DNA of 64,000 nt. Source: Embiotoca jacksoni (taxonomy: Eukaryota; Chordata; Actinopteri; Embiotocidae). Below are positions 1 to 13,412 of this stretch, one piece after another; the stretch's first letter is position 1; each line of letters opens with the position of its first letter. Below the pieces are notes generated by a model. The model was not told the DNA's origin, ran no database searches, and saw only the letters and a list, made by a program, of their open reading frames with translations. The position numbers and the translations under genes were made by a program. The DNA lies in NCBI GenBank assembly GCA_022577435.1, contig JAKOON010000059.1, positions 110,001 to 174,000 of the forward strand. Direction: 5' to 3'.

Positions 1-186
1 ACATATCTTTGTTCATCAGATATCTTTGTTCATCAGATAGCTTTATTCATCGGATATCTTTGTTCATCACATATCTTTGTTCATCAGATATCTTTGTTCA
101 TCAGGTATCTTTGTTCATCAGGTATCTTTGTTCATCAGATATCTTTGTTCATCAGGTGTCTTTGTCCATCAGATATCTTTGTTCCA
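1..186. repeat. 17-bp minisatellite
   Basis: About eleven tandem copies of ATATCTTTGTTCATCAG with one- or two-base differences (GTATC, CTTTATTC and GTGTC variants). The array is cut by the left edge of the window. Confidence 0.9.
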
Positions 187-1129
<943 letters not shown>

Positions 1130-1540
1130 CAGGATGCAGCATGTCGTGAGTTTGAATAGTTCCATTGTTTTGCATCTTGTCCTTCAGTTTTACTTCATGT
1201 TTTTTCAAACGTGTGTGTGTGTGTATCATTTTTGGAGGTGAGACGTCCTATTATATTTTTTTAAGGATTTAATTCTAATATTTTACTTGTTGATTTTAGT
1301 CAGTTAGCTCATCATAATCTGATTTCTTTAATTGCATTTTAAATTAAACTGTAGCCCTGAAATGTTTGAATCCTGATTTTTGTATTGCTTGTGGTTTTAT
1401 TTTGAAAGGTCTGATAAGGTCTATAATTAAGACAATACAAGCTGATGTGCGCGCGGTTTGCACGGTGATTAAAAATGAATCTGCTGTTGACAGTTCATAG
1501 ATGGATGGTGGAGTTTTATGGGTTTACAGCGTTTTTCACT

Positions 1541-1980
1541 TCTGCGCCTGCGCACCTGCAGACACAGAGGCATAAAAGAGATATAAATAAATAAAATAAA
1601 CGTGAAATAAGATTTTATTTAAGAATGAGGAGGAGACCAAGGATGCATCGTGTGTTTAGACATTTTACGCTGGTAAAGGAGCCGAGCCGCGTGACGGAGG
1701 TTTGAGTGTTTGTGTGCGTGCGTGCAGACAGTTCCGGGTAGGGGGCGTGGCTTGTAAACTACCTGCAGCAGGTAGATTCGGGTTACCTGCTGCTCCTCAG
1801 TCGCTGCAGATCGTTTTGTTTCCTGCTGCTCAGAAGATATTTTCACATCGTCTCAGGACTTGTTTTTGTTTCATCTCCCGGAAGTGTTTCTGATTGTCTG
1901 AACTGGGTTACTTTGCTGATTTTATTTACACAGCAGTTTCGGACTTTTTGAACTTTTTCCAAGTTTCCTGAGATGAGCAG
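1541..1980 (+). promoter_or_regulatory. Candidate promoter and 5'-untranslated exon
   Basis: In order: TGCGCCTGCGCA (1543-1554, NRF1 type), GGGGGCGTGGC near 1741 (KLF/SP type), TCCCGGAAGTG near 1877 (ETS type), then an ATG (1973) followed at once by a consensus donor AG|GTGAGT (after 1980). This looks like a housekeeping-type promoter with a first exon. Splicing to 15759 would make a tiny upstream ORF (Met-Ser-Arg-stop) before the real start. The link to the nesprin gene 13.8 kb away is inference; no TATA box was identified. Confidence 0.35.
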
Positions 1981-2174
1981 GTGAGTCACTTTCACCTGTA
2001 ATCGTTTATCAGATGACTCACACGCGCTTCAACTCACGGTTTGAAGTCTTTTCTGGTTTGTTGCTGTTGTTTTTAACCGCGAGAACAAGTTTTAAAGGTG
2101 AAGTAGAGACAAACGTCCTGCTGCTGTTTGTGTCGTTTTTAAACACGTTGTCTGCGAGGTGATAATTTGACCGG

Positions 2175-2210
<36 letters not shown>

Positions 2211-2219
2211 ACGCGAGCG

Positions 2220-3534
2220 CGTGTGTGTGCGCGCGCCCTCTGGATATGAATTTACAGTGTGCCAAAAAAATAAAGACAATGAAAAGGCCCTCTGTTGCCA
2301 TGGTTACAGTGACAGATATGTACTTTGGTCTGGTGCAGATAGTGCAGAGGTCCATTCAAGATTTGCTTTTGTTTTTTAAGTGTAAAGAATTGATCGATCA
2401 GAAAGTAGTTTATTGATCAGAGACCGAATTCTTTCTGTTTTTTCTTCTTTCCAAACTGTGGTTCCTTTCAGGAGGGATTAAAAACACCTGATGGGCAGGT
2501 GTGGGAGGAGCTGTTTGTGATGAAAACGTCAAAAAAAGATTAGGACCAGTTTGTGGCGCTGGAGCCGAGGGTCGCCGTGTCACTGACACTCGGATGATGT
2601 CACTGAGCTCAGGTGAGACCACCTGCAGCTTTTTTTTTTCCGTACACTGGAACTGTGTCACGTATCACATGACTAGCTTCGGTTTCGGCCTGCTGGGTGT
2701 CCAGGCGGTGTGATGTTGGGGGGGAAACCCAAGTCTGACCCGGTTCCCACCCGGAACCACCGTCACGATCACCGTAAAGGTTTCGTTGTCTTGGATGTGA
2801 CATGATTCAAATAATAAAACACGAGTCTGACATGTTGCTGCTGCAGGTGGTTTAAAAACAAAAAAAATCAGGTTGTAGACATTCAACCAAAGAAAACAGA
2901 TTTATTCTTACACCTGAAAAAGCTGGAGCGAACAAGTATTTGCCTGTTTTTGTGTTTAAAAAAACAATTTAAATAATAAAACTGTTTTTAATATTTAAAT
3001 GCAGAGGAAGAGGAGGTAGAGATGAAGAGCAGAGAAATGCTTCAAAAGAGTTAAAGGCAAAGCGGAGCAGGTTCGAAGCTGCAAAGTGTTTTTTCTTAAT
3101 GTGTTTTATTGGTGTTGCCTCATTATGATTCGCATTACCTTTATTATGTCCCGAGGCTCCGCCCCCCCGAGGCGGCAGGCAGGCCGGCCGCTGTGACTCA
3201 CAGAGCGAACATCTGCAGGCTAATGTGCTCTCTGAAGGCCATTACACAGGTAATGTTATTACACCATTAAATGGCCTGTTTGCTGCGGCACAGTAACACT
3301 CGGTCAGTGTTTCCTTTGCAGCGTTTAAGCTGAAAGAAGCACTGCAGGTGTGTAAAGATGAAATCTTTCAGCTGTGAAGGAAACGATGAGGCAGATATCC
3401 GAACGCCTGCGGTGAAAATTCAACTAGGTTGTGTTTTTTGTGACCACTGGTACGTGAACATTATTTTGTGATTTCACCGCGGACCTGAAACTCGAGGAGA
3501 AACATCAGAAGAAAAAAAAAAAGAAGCTTCAACA
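2220..3534. other. No gene; possible conserved non-coding element 3108-3330
   Basis: No coding frame is supported. Around 3108-3330 the DNA is non-repetitive, with clustered TAAT/ATTA words (TTACACAGGTAATG, CACCATTAAATGG). That looks like a developmental enhancer by composition only. Confidence 0.25.
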
Positions 3535-3544
3535 CGCTTTCTTA

Positions 3545-3760
3545 CAGACGAGTGTTCCTGAGCCCATGCAGTGATTTCCACCATCGAATCATGCTGCTTT
3601 TTTTTTGCCACCAGAGGCCCAAAGATCACAGCCATCCAATATTGGTTTTCAGTCTCGTCTCTTTTTCATCAGAAATTTGGGGAACAGAAAAAAAATACAA
3701 AATGTTCACGTACCAGCGGTCACGTTAACGTGTTGATCAAGACACGCAATGTGGAATGAT
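3545..3760 (-). pseudogene. Tc1-like transposase relic
   Basis: Reverse strand. The words GTTCCTGAGCCCATGCAGTG (3557-3576) and then GATTTCCAC and CAATATTGG are shared with the better-preserved relics at 7262 and 10066, where they encode the segment around ITAWAQEH of a Tc1-group transposase. Heavily degraded. Confidence 0.5.
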
Positions 3761-3779
3761 AGAAAAAACACAGTGGGAT

Positions 3780-5480
3780 GAATAACTGACTTTTTGGGAG
3801 CTTCTTTTTGTCTGAATAAAAAGGCCAAAAGGAAGCAGAACAAAACAAGGTGAACTTGTTCCTCTAATCCGCCTCATTTCTACCGTTAAAGAGGTCAAAC
3901 TCGGCTGGCCTGGTTTCAGGGTGAAACTGATCTATCCTGGTTTCCTGTAGATAGACGACAGCCTGGATCATCAGGTGGAGTTAAACTGAGCTGAGCAGAG
4001 CTAAACTGCACTGAACACACTTCACTCAAATTTAAGATTGATTAATTGTTGCTCCTTTAATCTCTGTGTTAATAAAGTGAAAACAGTGAATATCTTTGAT
4101 GAGTATAGAGGAAATGGTTGTCCGTGTTGTTTTATTGAGAAGATGGAGATGGAAGAAATAAGGTGGAGGAATTCCAGACCTGGATTTATGTGGTTTCTCT
4201 AATAAAGAGCCTTAAAGTATCTTAAAAATCACGAGCGCTTGCCGTTTCTCTTTCTTGTTGATGACGTGAACTTTCCGAGAAAAGAAGTTTCTATCGAGCT
4301 GATTTGCAAAAGCAAATGTGTTTCAGAGGAAACGGTGACCGGGAAGCTGCAAATTATTTTGATGCTGAATGTTTCAATGGAACTTTTCAGGCCACGGGTT
4401 ACATTTTTTATTTTTTTATCATTCATTAAAATTCAATGAGAATTAAATAATACCCGTATTAATCAGCTGTCTCTCCAGTGGCGTCTCTGGACCTTCAGTC
4501 ATTTCAAAACTCCAGTTGCTGCCCTCGATCAAATCAGTGACTAAAGGAGTCTGAATCCAGCTCCTGAAGACGCCACGGTTCAACCTCAGAGCCTGAATGT
4601 CCGTCGTCAGACGTCATCAGACTCGGCTCCTGTCCGGCGTTTCCTCTCCCGTCGTGATCCTCTCTGCTCATCCCAACCGCAAAACACTTCCTCCTCTCAC
4701 TGCGAATAATTCACCGCTCGCCGCCGCCACTTCCAGCTTAGTTAGTTTAACATTCAAATCTCCGGAGAAACGCCAACGTATTTGGGTCATGAGATTAAGA
4801 TCTGTGCAGTAAAAAAAAAAAAAAAAAAAAAAGGCTCCTCTGACACCTTTAGAAAAATTCAAGTCCCGTTCAGCCCGAAGCCGAATTTGACATAATTGCT
4901 CAGCTCGGAGTTATAAAGTCATATCTGTCTGATACGCTTTTCTAAAGTCAAGACGGGGAAACGTCATACTGCTGCTTTAATGCTGCTTTAAGTATAATCT
5001 TTTTTTGTGTAATTTTTTTTTACGTTGAAAGTAAAGTAGAAAGTATGTGTTTGATGTTTTAAGGTCATCGGATGAGAAGAAACGCCGTCGAGTCGCTTCA
5101 CAATCAAACAGCTGCTAAATAAAATCAGCACAGTTCACCTACTAAGAACTCCCTCTGGGAAATAGTGTTATTGTGATTTCTAAAGCGATGGAGAGTGTTC
5201 GACTTTCAGCACCGTCCGCCGACGAACGCCGTCAAAAGGCGTTCTACGTAGCGTTTAGAAATCAACACAACATTGGCTCGTTTATGTTTAGGAACGGACC
5301 GTAATAACTGTAAACGATGCACGTGGCGTCTTTTTAATTAAATGTTAGAGAAGAGTTGGAAACATGGACGACAGTATTGAGGTGTTTTTGTCGGCAGGCA
5401 AAAAAAACTAAAAAACTGTTTATGGCACTACGATCAAAAGGTTTTTAAATAAACATAAATGAACTGAGAATAAAACTTTC
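3780..5480. other. No gene seen
   Basis: AT-rich unique DNA with a poly(A) run at about 4810-4831. The open frames are short, overlap on both strands and lack recognisable domains. Confidence 0.4.
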
Positions 5481-5481
5481 G

Positions 5482-5765
5482 GGTTTGCAAACAAATTTGC
5501 TCAGTTTTGATCAGAATTCAGAACTTTGTTTATGAAACTAGACTCTTTCTTTTTTGTTACAAAAAGTTTTGATTACAAATCTGGTCTTTTTAGTTGTGAA
5601 AGTAGTGAAACCAAAACTTTTGGTTGCAGCAAAAAAGACTGGAACCTTTTTGTAACATAAAAATTATAGTTTCATAAACAAAGTGATAGCAAATTTGTTT
5701 GCAATCCAAATAATTATATTCTCCGTTGATTGCAGTGCGAATAAATTTGCTATCAAAACTTTTTT
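5482..5765. mobile_element. Foldback (imperfect palindrome) element
   Basis: Blocks on the left (GCAAACAAATTTGCT, ACTTTGTTTATGAAACTA, GTTACAAAAAG) recur in reverse order as their complements on the right (CTTTTTGTAAC, TAGTTTCATAAACAAAGT, AGCAAATTTGTTTGC). The centre is close to AACCAAAACTTTTGGTT near 5610-5628. A further partial arm (AATTTGCTATCAAAAC) follows to about 5760. The class of element is not known; a non-autonomous DNA transposon is likely. Confidence 0.65.
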
Positions 5766-7258
5766 TTACTTTCATAACAGACAAACAAAAACAATTGCAG
5801 TCAACGTTCTTTCAATGGAGTCGACGCTCCGTGTAGTCGGTCCGATCAGAAGCGACATTAAAGACACGAAAACATAGAACCTGAAGAGTAAAATTCACGT
5901 CGAGGGTCCTGAAACGCTCTTTGTCTTCTCGTCTTTTGAGCCCACAGACGAAGAGATCGGCTCACGTTTCAGTGAAACAGAGTTGTTACTGTTTCACACA
6001 CAAGAAGCTGCTGTTTCACCCCGTCACTGTAAAATGCTTTCCTCCCGTTCACCTGATAAACGACTCGTTGGCGTAACTATCGACAGCCCAACTGATAGTG
6101 ATACGTATATACTGTATATACCATACCACCTCCCCACCTGGTGCACCTGTGGTTTTGGGTCATAGTCCCTGTTTATGTTTCATTAATACAAAGAGATATT
6201 ATTTTGACCCATCAGTTAAGCTTGTAGGATTTAGTTGCTTTGTTCTTAAAAGTTACAAAGGATGAAGGCATGCTTGGAAATTACACTTTTCCCAAATAAA
6301 ATGAATAAATGTCTTTATGTCTGAGTTTAATGCACCAGTGTTGTGCACCATCAGCAAACTGCTGCCACCATCTTCTAAAATAGCTCTTCTTAAACAATTA
6401 GTTTCAGGAACTTTGGATTTAAAGGAACTTAAATTTGTGGAAAAATTTCCTCGTGCACATCCCGTGATTTAGACCGTTACTACTGAGGACCTGAAGTGGT
6501 TCCTCTGTGTCTGGAAAAAGTTCCTGCAACTGAGAAGAAGCTGAGGAAAAAACACCTGAAAATTACACCTGCAGTCGTAAAAAAAAAAAATAAAAAAATT
6601 CAATCTCATGGATTAATCCGCTGCTGAAAGTAGTCCCTAACAGATGACCTGTTTACTTACAGTTTTCCAGCTGTTTAAGGAAGTTAAATTCAGCTAATTT
6701 TAGTTTGAATCAATAGAGAGTGTGTCCGAATGTATTTTGAGAGGAACAACAGAAATATTCTGAGAATATCTCCGTTTCCTCCTGCGGCTCTGAAACTGTA
6801 TTTTCTTTCTGTCACTTATTTTAGCGATGATCTTCTCACCGTCTCATTTTTCCTTCTTTCCTCCAACTTCTACATGATCTGTCTCTCTGTGGGGAGGACA
6901 GAAAGGCTGTTTGTTCCCCGGCCGCCTGCTTTTGTCCGGAGGAGACAATAGACTTAATCTGAGGAGGAGGAGAAGGAGGAGGAGGAAGAGGAGGAGGAGG
7001 ACAAATATGTTTGAGGGACAAAGACAGACAAAGAGGTGAGATTAGAAACAAAAATGAATACCAAAGTTGTGCAGAGATTTTAAGGCGCTTCAGTCAACAT
7101 GAACGGAAACAAGCAGGATTTTCTGTTTAAATTTCTTAACACCTAAAACATTTAAAGCTGGAGTCTGATGGAGAAGCATCTCAGTGCTCCTACTGTTGGC
7201 TGAAAGCAAAGTCACATCAGTTTATACTGATTTATATCTATTAGGTTTGAATTAACAC
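5766..7258. other. No gene; GGA-rich tract 6960-7005
   Basis: Unique AT-rich DNA with a short purine (GGA)n tract. No coding or RNA gene is recognisable. Confidence 0.4.
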
Positions 7259-7261
7259 ACG

Positions 7262-7625
7262 ATAAAGAAGGAGTTCCTGAGCCCATTCAGTGATTTCCAC
7301 TCCAGAACGGTGTCTGTTTTCAATGAAGTGCAGCCTGAGGGCCCGGAGATCACCACCATCCAGTATTATGAACCGTAGACGATGAAATCCACAAACTCTT
7401 TGTAGTTTTACGTTGAGGAACATTATTCTTAGATTGTTGCACTATTTTCCCACACAGTCTTTCACAGACTGATGAACCTCTCCCCATCTGATTTTCTTTC
7501 TGTGATATGTGTAATATGTATTTGGACCTTAGCACTCGACTGAGGACGCTCCCCCTGCTGTACAAAGCTTGTATTACATGTTCAGTTGTGTTGCTGCGCT
7601 GCGACTGACATTTATTAAATTGCAA
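7262..7625 (-). pseudogene. Tc1-like transposase relic (N-terminal HTH region)
   Basis: On the reverse strand one frame reads NNVPQRKTTKSLWISSSTVHN, which is the helix-turn-helix region of a teleost Tc1-group transposase (NVPQRKIAKNLGISSSTVHN type). The C-terminal part, toward 7262, carries the WAQEH segment. Frameshifts and stops show it is dead. Confidence 0.7.
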
Positions 7626-7629
7626 AACA

Positions 7630-8472
7630 GCTTTCGGTCTGGAACCGAGCAGGACGTCAGAACAAACTGTGAAAGATCTGATGTGAGAAACAAATCAGAT
7701 TTTTTTTCCAAAGTCCACAGTGAGTTTTCAGCATGTTGGCGGCGTCAGCGCTGCTTCAGTTGTTTCTGCTTACGTTACATCTCTACATCGATTTGCTGAC
7801 TCTTTTCTGACAGTTTGTCTTTTCCTTTGCTGAAAATGATCCTAATAAGGTTAAAAAACAAGGAACTTTACAGTTTTCTAACATCCATCGAGATCGTTTT
7901 CATCCCCGTGCGTTTCTTATCCACGCGGAGTCGGAGAGGACGAGATGATTTAACAGATGGCGGTCACGCCGAGGCCTCGCCGGCTCAGGTTTCAGGTGTG
8001 TGAGTGTCCTCGGCCGAGGAGCAGAGGAGATGATTAACTTTGTCTCGGGACACAGACGTTATTTTAATCAGTCTTGGTTGTAATAGTCTTAACTTCCTCT
8101 CACCTTCTTCACCTCCTCAGCCGAGTGTCACTTTCGCTCTAAAGCCGCGGCGCTCTAATCGGAGTCATTCATCTCTCCGCCTCGCCGGAGCGCCGGCCGA
8201 GCGATGCATTTCAGTGCGCCGCTCCAGCGTCTTTTCAAACTGCACTCAGCGACCTGCAGAGCTTTTTTGTCAGAACTCGTAATACACTTTTCTAAACGTT
8301 AAGGTCGAGAGCAAATGATAACGTCACCTTGTTTGCCACTTATTACAAATGGAAAACGAAATTCCTTCTACGTCATGGAAACATTTTCTTCATCCTGCAA
8401 GAGGAAATAATGCAACATTCACAGAAAGAAGGAAATTAGAAAAAGTTTAAATTCAGCATTTCGTTATTGCAA
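7630..8472. other. No gene; possible conserved element 8095-8285
   Basis: No supported gene. 8095-8285 is CpG-bearing, non-repetitive and balanced in composition (CTCTAATCGGAGTCATTC, GATGCATTTCAG); a conserved non-coding element is possible. Confidence 0.25.
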
Positions 8473-8977
8473 CCGAAGACTGGATATAAAAGTGATCATC
8501 GCTTTCTGGATGGAATAATGAGGCCAATGCAGAAGGGCCTTAAGCTGCGATACCACCGAGGGCCACTAGAGGTCGGCTCCACAGACTCCAATTCAACTTC
8601 TCTTATGAAATTCTTATGAAAAGTTTTCTGTATGTCGTTCGCTAAAGTCACTCCTTCTTCTTAGTTTTCTGGAGGTCCATCTGAAAATAATCCCTCATTC
8701 ATTAGAAAAGAAGATTCAAGAAGACCTGTTTTTGGGGGGCGTGTCTGTTTGATTGACAGGCCTGTGGTGCAGTCAGGTTACAGCTACCGGTGGGCGGGAC
8801 GTAGTATCGTCAGGTTTCCAATCAGATCGGTCAGATCCACCAGCTGGCTCCTCCCCCAGCTCGTCCAAATATGGTCACTTACCGCTCCGAACTAGCAAAG
8901 ATGGCGCCAGACAAAATCCGAACTCGATTCTTCATAACGGCCGTTCACAAACCAACGGCGACGTCACTGCTGGTTGC
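8473..8977 (+). mobile_element. Dispersed repeat copy 1, near full length
   Basis: Starts near GACTGGATATAAAAG and runs through GCCACTAGAGGTCGGCTCC, GTTTGATTGACAGGCCTGTG and CTCGTCCAAATATGGTCACT to the tail GACGTCACTGCTGGTTG. It shares this order of blocks with the other copies described here. More diverged than most. Confidence 0.85.
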
Positions 8978-9890
8978 CGCTTGCTAAAACTCAGACAACA
9001 GATAAATCATCAGTGCACTGTGACTGCAAGTCTGCCGTTTCTAGACTGTCAGCCGTGCTGCAGTGTGAATGTGGCTGCACGTAAGTCACGTCCTCATGAT
9101 GTCCATGATGGGGTGTCGTTTTCATCCCAGAAGCGGCCCAGAGGCTGAATTACCATCGTCTCATGACACCGTGGGAGTATTATCACGCCGTGTTACCGCG
9201 AGGTCGCCTCCTTTCGCCTCGGTCACCTTCACAGCTGAGTGCCTCCCAGTGTGTTACTGCATGTCTAATTGCATAAATCCACCTCAGAATGAAGCTCCGC
9301 CCCCTCGTCCTGCAATTATACTAATGTCTAGAGTCTATCTCCTCTCCTTTTCCTTTCACCTTAATCTCCTCTTCAAGTTCGACATCAATATCAGCCCCAA
9401 CAAAAAGCCCCTTTTCTTAATCTCAATAACATGATTTCTCTCGGCTGCAGCGCGGCGTACAGCAGGAGGACGAGGTTTTCTCTTCATCTCAGCAAGGACG
9501 AGTCTTAACAGTGGAGATGAGCTGCCTCCCCTCGTTCCCCCACGCTGATCCGTCTGGCTGCTTCTGGTTTCATGCCGGCAGAACAGAGAATATACATAAA
9601 ACCTCCACCGGCACGTCAAATGTTACGTAATCCAGAGCAAATCTGCCAAGAGGGTATGAAAAAAATGACTCGATAAGATTTCCTCTAAGTGGCAGTACAA
9701 TCAGACTATACGCTATCTGACCTTTAACAATTAAAGGAAAAAAGAAAAACCTCCGTGGAACCAGCAGAACTTCAGAAATGGAAGATAAAGGTTCCTGAAA
9801 CTGGATTGTCATTGAATTAAAACAGAGCGACAGAGGAGGATCTGATAAGCACAAAACTCTGCCTCCACTGTGGAGGGGTTCAGCCACCTT
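8978..9890. other. No gene; possible conserved element 9130-9470
   Basis: No recognisable gene. 9130-9470 is non-repetitive with TGTCTAATTGCATAAATCC and TGCAATTATACTAATG, homeodomain/POU-like words, so it may be regulatory. Confidence 0.25.
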
Positions 9891-10400
9891 GAAAAAAAAG
9901 TTTAATAAGATACAGCAAATGATGCATTATTCATGTCGGGGCGGTGGAAGGAACGCTGGAGTCTGTAGTCGTAAGTACAACGATCAGCCTCTGTGTGTGT
10001 TTCAGACAGAGATGATTTGGGTATTAAAAAAAAAAAAGCATCAGAGGAGGCAGTGTCTCGGCAGTGAAGATGGGCAAATAGTGCAACAATTTATGAATGA
10101 TGTTCCTCAAATTAAGAAGAAGTTGTGGATTTCATCATCTACGGTTCATAATATCATCTGGAGAAATCTCAGGAACGAGGCTGAAAACCGATATTGGATG
10201 TTTGGTGATCTTTGGGCCTTCACTGCATTAAAAACACACTATTCTGGAGTGGAAATCACTGCATGGGCTCAGGAACACTTCTGAAAACCATCGTCTATGA
10301 ACACTAAATGGAGATTAAAACTCTACAATGAAAAGAAGAAACCATATTTAAACATGATCCAAGAAAAAGAGCTTCATGTTCACCATCTACTGTCAGCTAA
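9890..10400 (+). pseudogene. Tc1-like transposase relic
   Basis: From about 10066 the + frame reads NDVPQIKKKLWISSSTVHNI, then SGVEITAWAQEHF-stop, and continues in pieces as KLYNEKKKPYLNM. These are the HTH domain and the start of the catalytic domain of a Tc1-group transposase, in the right order and spacing. An in-frame stop after AQEHF and deletions show it is inactive. Confidence 0.75.
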
Positions 10401-10659
10401 ACTCATCTTTTCTCTAAACATCAACGATGGTCTCTAGAGTCTGATAGAAGCTCGTTTTGTGGTGTCTGGAAACAAAATGTGGAGGTTTGATAAAATAAGA
10501 AAACATTTTAAAAGCCAGTGTTTTCCAATCAGCTGTTTTGCTGTTGCAAAAGGAAAAAGGAGATAAGAAGAGTGAGTGACGTTAAGCTGTTGAGACTCGG
10601 CCGGATGTTTGTCGTATCCAGACGGAGGCATCAAAGTCAAAGAAGTCGGTGTCTGACCT

Positions 10660-10660
<1 letters not shown>

Positions 10661-10717
<57 letters not shown>
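10661..10717. repeat. (CA)n microsatellite
   Basis: About 28 perfect dinucleotides. Confidence 0.95.
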
Positions 10718-10720
<3 letters not shown>

Positions 10721-10856
10721 GAAGGTGTCGGGGAATCATACTGGATGATAAAGTACCGATCATTACAGCCAATCAGACTCGCTGCCAGCTCGTTTGCCCA
10801 ATACGATCGCAGGATGTTTTGTTTTTTTCCCTCTTCAGCTTCTGCTGGTGTGTGTG

Positions 10857-10888
10857 TGACATCATCAGTGATGTCACTGATGATGTCA
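10857..10888. repeat. 32-bp near-perfect palindrome
   Basis: Arms TGACATCATCAGTGA and TCACTGATGATGTCA around a two-base centre. CRE/ATF-like half sites occur at both ends, and the arms match the tail unit of the dispersed repeat. Confidence 0.85.
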
Positions 10889-10992
10889 GGTATTAGGACT
10901 CGTTGTTTCGTCCGTGGGATCGAAGGAGGTGTTTTGGTTTAAGGCTTTACTGAGAGATGGAGTCATCGACCCTGTGTTTGTACTGTAAATGT

Positions 10993-10993
<1 letters not shown>

Positions 10994-11044
<51 letters not shown>
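10994..11044. repeat. (CA)n microsatellite
   Basis: About 25 dinucleotides. Confidence 0.95.
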
Positions 11045-11048
<4 letters not shown>

Positions 11049-12233
11049 AGTGATACACACTCCTGCTGTTTGTAGAGTGTGTGTGTGTGTTGCTGCAGAA
11101 CCTCTTTTTGTGTTCTTGAACGTCGATGAAAAGCTGTGATGTTTCTCTGTTTGAACGGCCGTCATTGTCCTTTAAGTCAGCTGGTGCACGTTAGCCTCTC
11201 TCTCTCTGTCGGCGTGTTTGTTCGAGTTTATGTCTCGTATTCAAATCTCGCCTTCGTCTGGAAAAGTACCAGACGAACAAGCCTGTTTGTTGACTTTTGC
11301 TCTCACTCGGGTCGTTTAGCTTTCTGTGCACATTTAAAGGACCAGTTCAGCATTTTGTTCGATTTATTGCCAAGAATTATACGTTCAGTAAAAAGGTTGG
11401 GGTAACGTGGCTCTAAATTAACATCACAATATATTAGGGGTGTATTGATAGCAATGTTGTTGACAATCAATTTAATCATTTCAGGAACAACAAAGTGTTA
11501 AATTTTTTTAAATCAGTTAAAACAATTTGACTTAAAATATTCTGTAAAAAACAAACATATTACTGGTTTGTTGTTCAGCTCATCTTTTGTAACCGAACTA
11601 CTTTCCACTCGGCTGAAGTTGCTCGTGTTTTTGGACGTAACTTCTCCACCCGTGGAACCGCTTTCAGCCGTGATTGTTGTTCCGAAAAATATATTGACGT
11701 GTTAATTAATCGTACGAGGAAACAAGGCCATTAATTCGATATGAAGTCAAGAGCCAGAGCTAAAATGAAAAAAAATCCACCTAGCAGCACTTTCAAAGAT
11801 CACTAATGAACTCGGATTACTTCTTTCAAACTAATCAAAACCCCCAAAAAAGGTATTCAAAATTATTTGAGTGGGTTTTGAGTTGGGAGATTTGTTTTCT
11901 AACCTATAAAATGTATCTGAAACATTTAGAAACGTGTGCTTTTCGCTGGTCGTGAAAAAAAAACCCTCGATTGAGGAAATAATGAATCTTTTTATTCACT
12001 GACCTGAAAGTAAAAAATCGAACTCATAACTGAGTGTAAAAAAATGTGTGAAATGTGTGAAATGATCTCTGACGCTGAATGTAAAGTCCTCTTCTTCCAC
12101 AAATACCTCTGAAAACACAGAGAGGTCGCGACCTCGGCAGAGACAATCGACTTCTCTGTTTAATATCAGAAGTGAAGAGAACAGCAGAACAGGAATGAAT
12201 GAAAAATAAGGTCCGTAAGAGCCATTAAATCAG

Positions 12234-12234
<1 letters not shown>

Positions 12235-12290
<56 letters not shown>

Positions 12291-12409
12291 GCGAGCTGCA
12301 GGCAGCTGGTGACTCATCAACAGATGAAGATGCTCTCTCCGTCTCTGTCTGTCTGGTGAATCTACATAATGAAGCTTCATTCACACTTTCAGTTCGCTGG
12401 GGAAACCAG

Positions 12410-12460
<51 letters not shown>

Positions 12461-12491
12461 TGTGTGTCTGTGTGTGTGTGTGTGTGTGTGT
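12235..12491. repeat. Two (GT)n microsatellites
   Basis: Arrays at 12235-12287 and 12414-12491 separated by about 126 bp of unique DNA. Confidence 0.95.
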
Positions 12492-12782
12492 CCACATGTT
12501 CAACAGATGTTCAGAGACTGAGGTGGTAAATGCTGCTAACTGAACTGGAAGCGTCCGACTGTCCTCGTGTCCGCGTGCCAAATCTGAAGAAGTCCATCGA
12601 GGTGTTCCTGGGACATCATGTTCAACAAGAGTATAGAAAGACGAGAGGTCACGGCGACCTTGGCCTTTAACATTTGGCTGCCAAATTGTGATCGCTTTAT
12701 CGTTGAGGCCGAGTGAACATTTTTGCCAAATTTCAAGAAAATCTGACGAGTTGTTCCAGAGATACTACGTTCGAGAGATCGA

Positions 12783-13166
12783 TGGGAAACCTGACGATAC
12801 TACATCCCGCCCACCGATAGCTGTAACCTGACTGTACCACAGGCCTGTCAATCAAACAGACACGCCCCCAAAAACAGGTCTTCTTGAATCTTCTTTTCTA
12901 ATGAATGAGGGATTATTTTCAGATGGACCTCCAGAAAACTAATAAGAAGGAGTGACTTTAGCTAACAACACCGAGATAACTGATGGACACATTTTATTCA
13001 CTTTGGATTTGATGACAGAAGTTGAATGGGAGTCTATGGAGCCGGAGGCTTTTTGGAGCCGACCTCTAGTGGCACTCGCTGGTATTGCAGCTGAAGACAC
13101 TTCTGGATCAGAACCATGTTACAGACCTGAAGGATACGAACTCTTTTATATTCAGTCTGTGATTCG
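12783..13166 (-). mobile_element. Dispersed repeat copy 2, 5'-truncated
   Basis: Reverse orientation. Lacks the tail repeat and the segment next to it; begins at the CCTGACGATACTAC block and keeps the core to the TATAATC-like end. Confidence 0.9.
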
Positions 13167-13365
13167 TAGTCGTTCAGTAGTAGATTCAGTTTGACATTCA
13201 GGGCGCTTTTGCTTCTTTTCTTTGACAAACTGTGGAATTTATTTTTCCCTCCAAGATGGCGAGCAGCGAAGCAGACATCCGTCGTTTTCATGGCTTAAAA
13301 CATGACTTAGAAGATTACAAAAGACTGAGGAGTCACATACAGATGATGAAATTCACTATGAAGCT

Positions 13366-13367
<2 letters not shown>

Positions 13368-13412
<45 letters not shown>

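Larger units (their letters stand above)
10401..12782. other. No gene; microsatellites only
   Basis: AT-rich unique DNA between four long CA/GT arrays (10661-10717, 10994-11044, 12235-12287, 12414-12491) and a 32-bp palindrome at 10857. No gene is supported. Confidence 0.4.

Noticed and set aside
8120..8282. tRNA or other structural RNA gene
   Set aside because: I saw no A/B-box pair or cloverleaf here or elsewhere; without a covariance search I do not call any.
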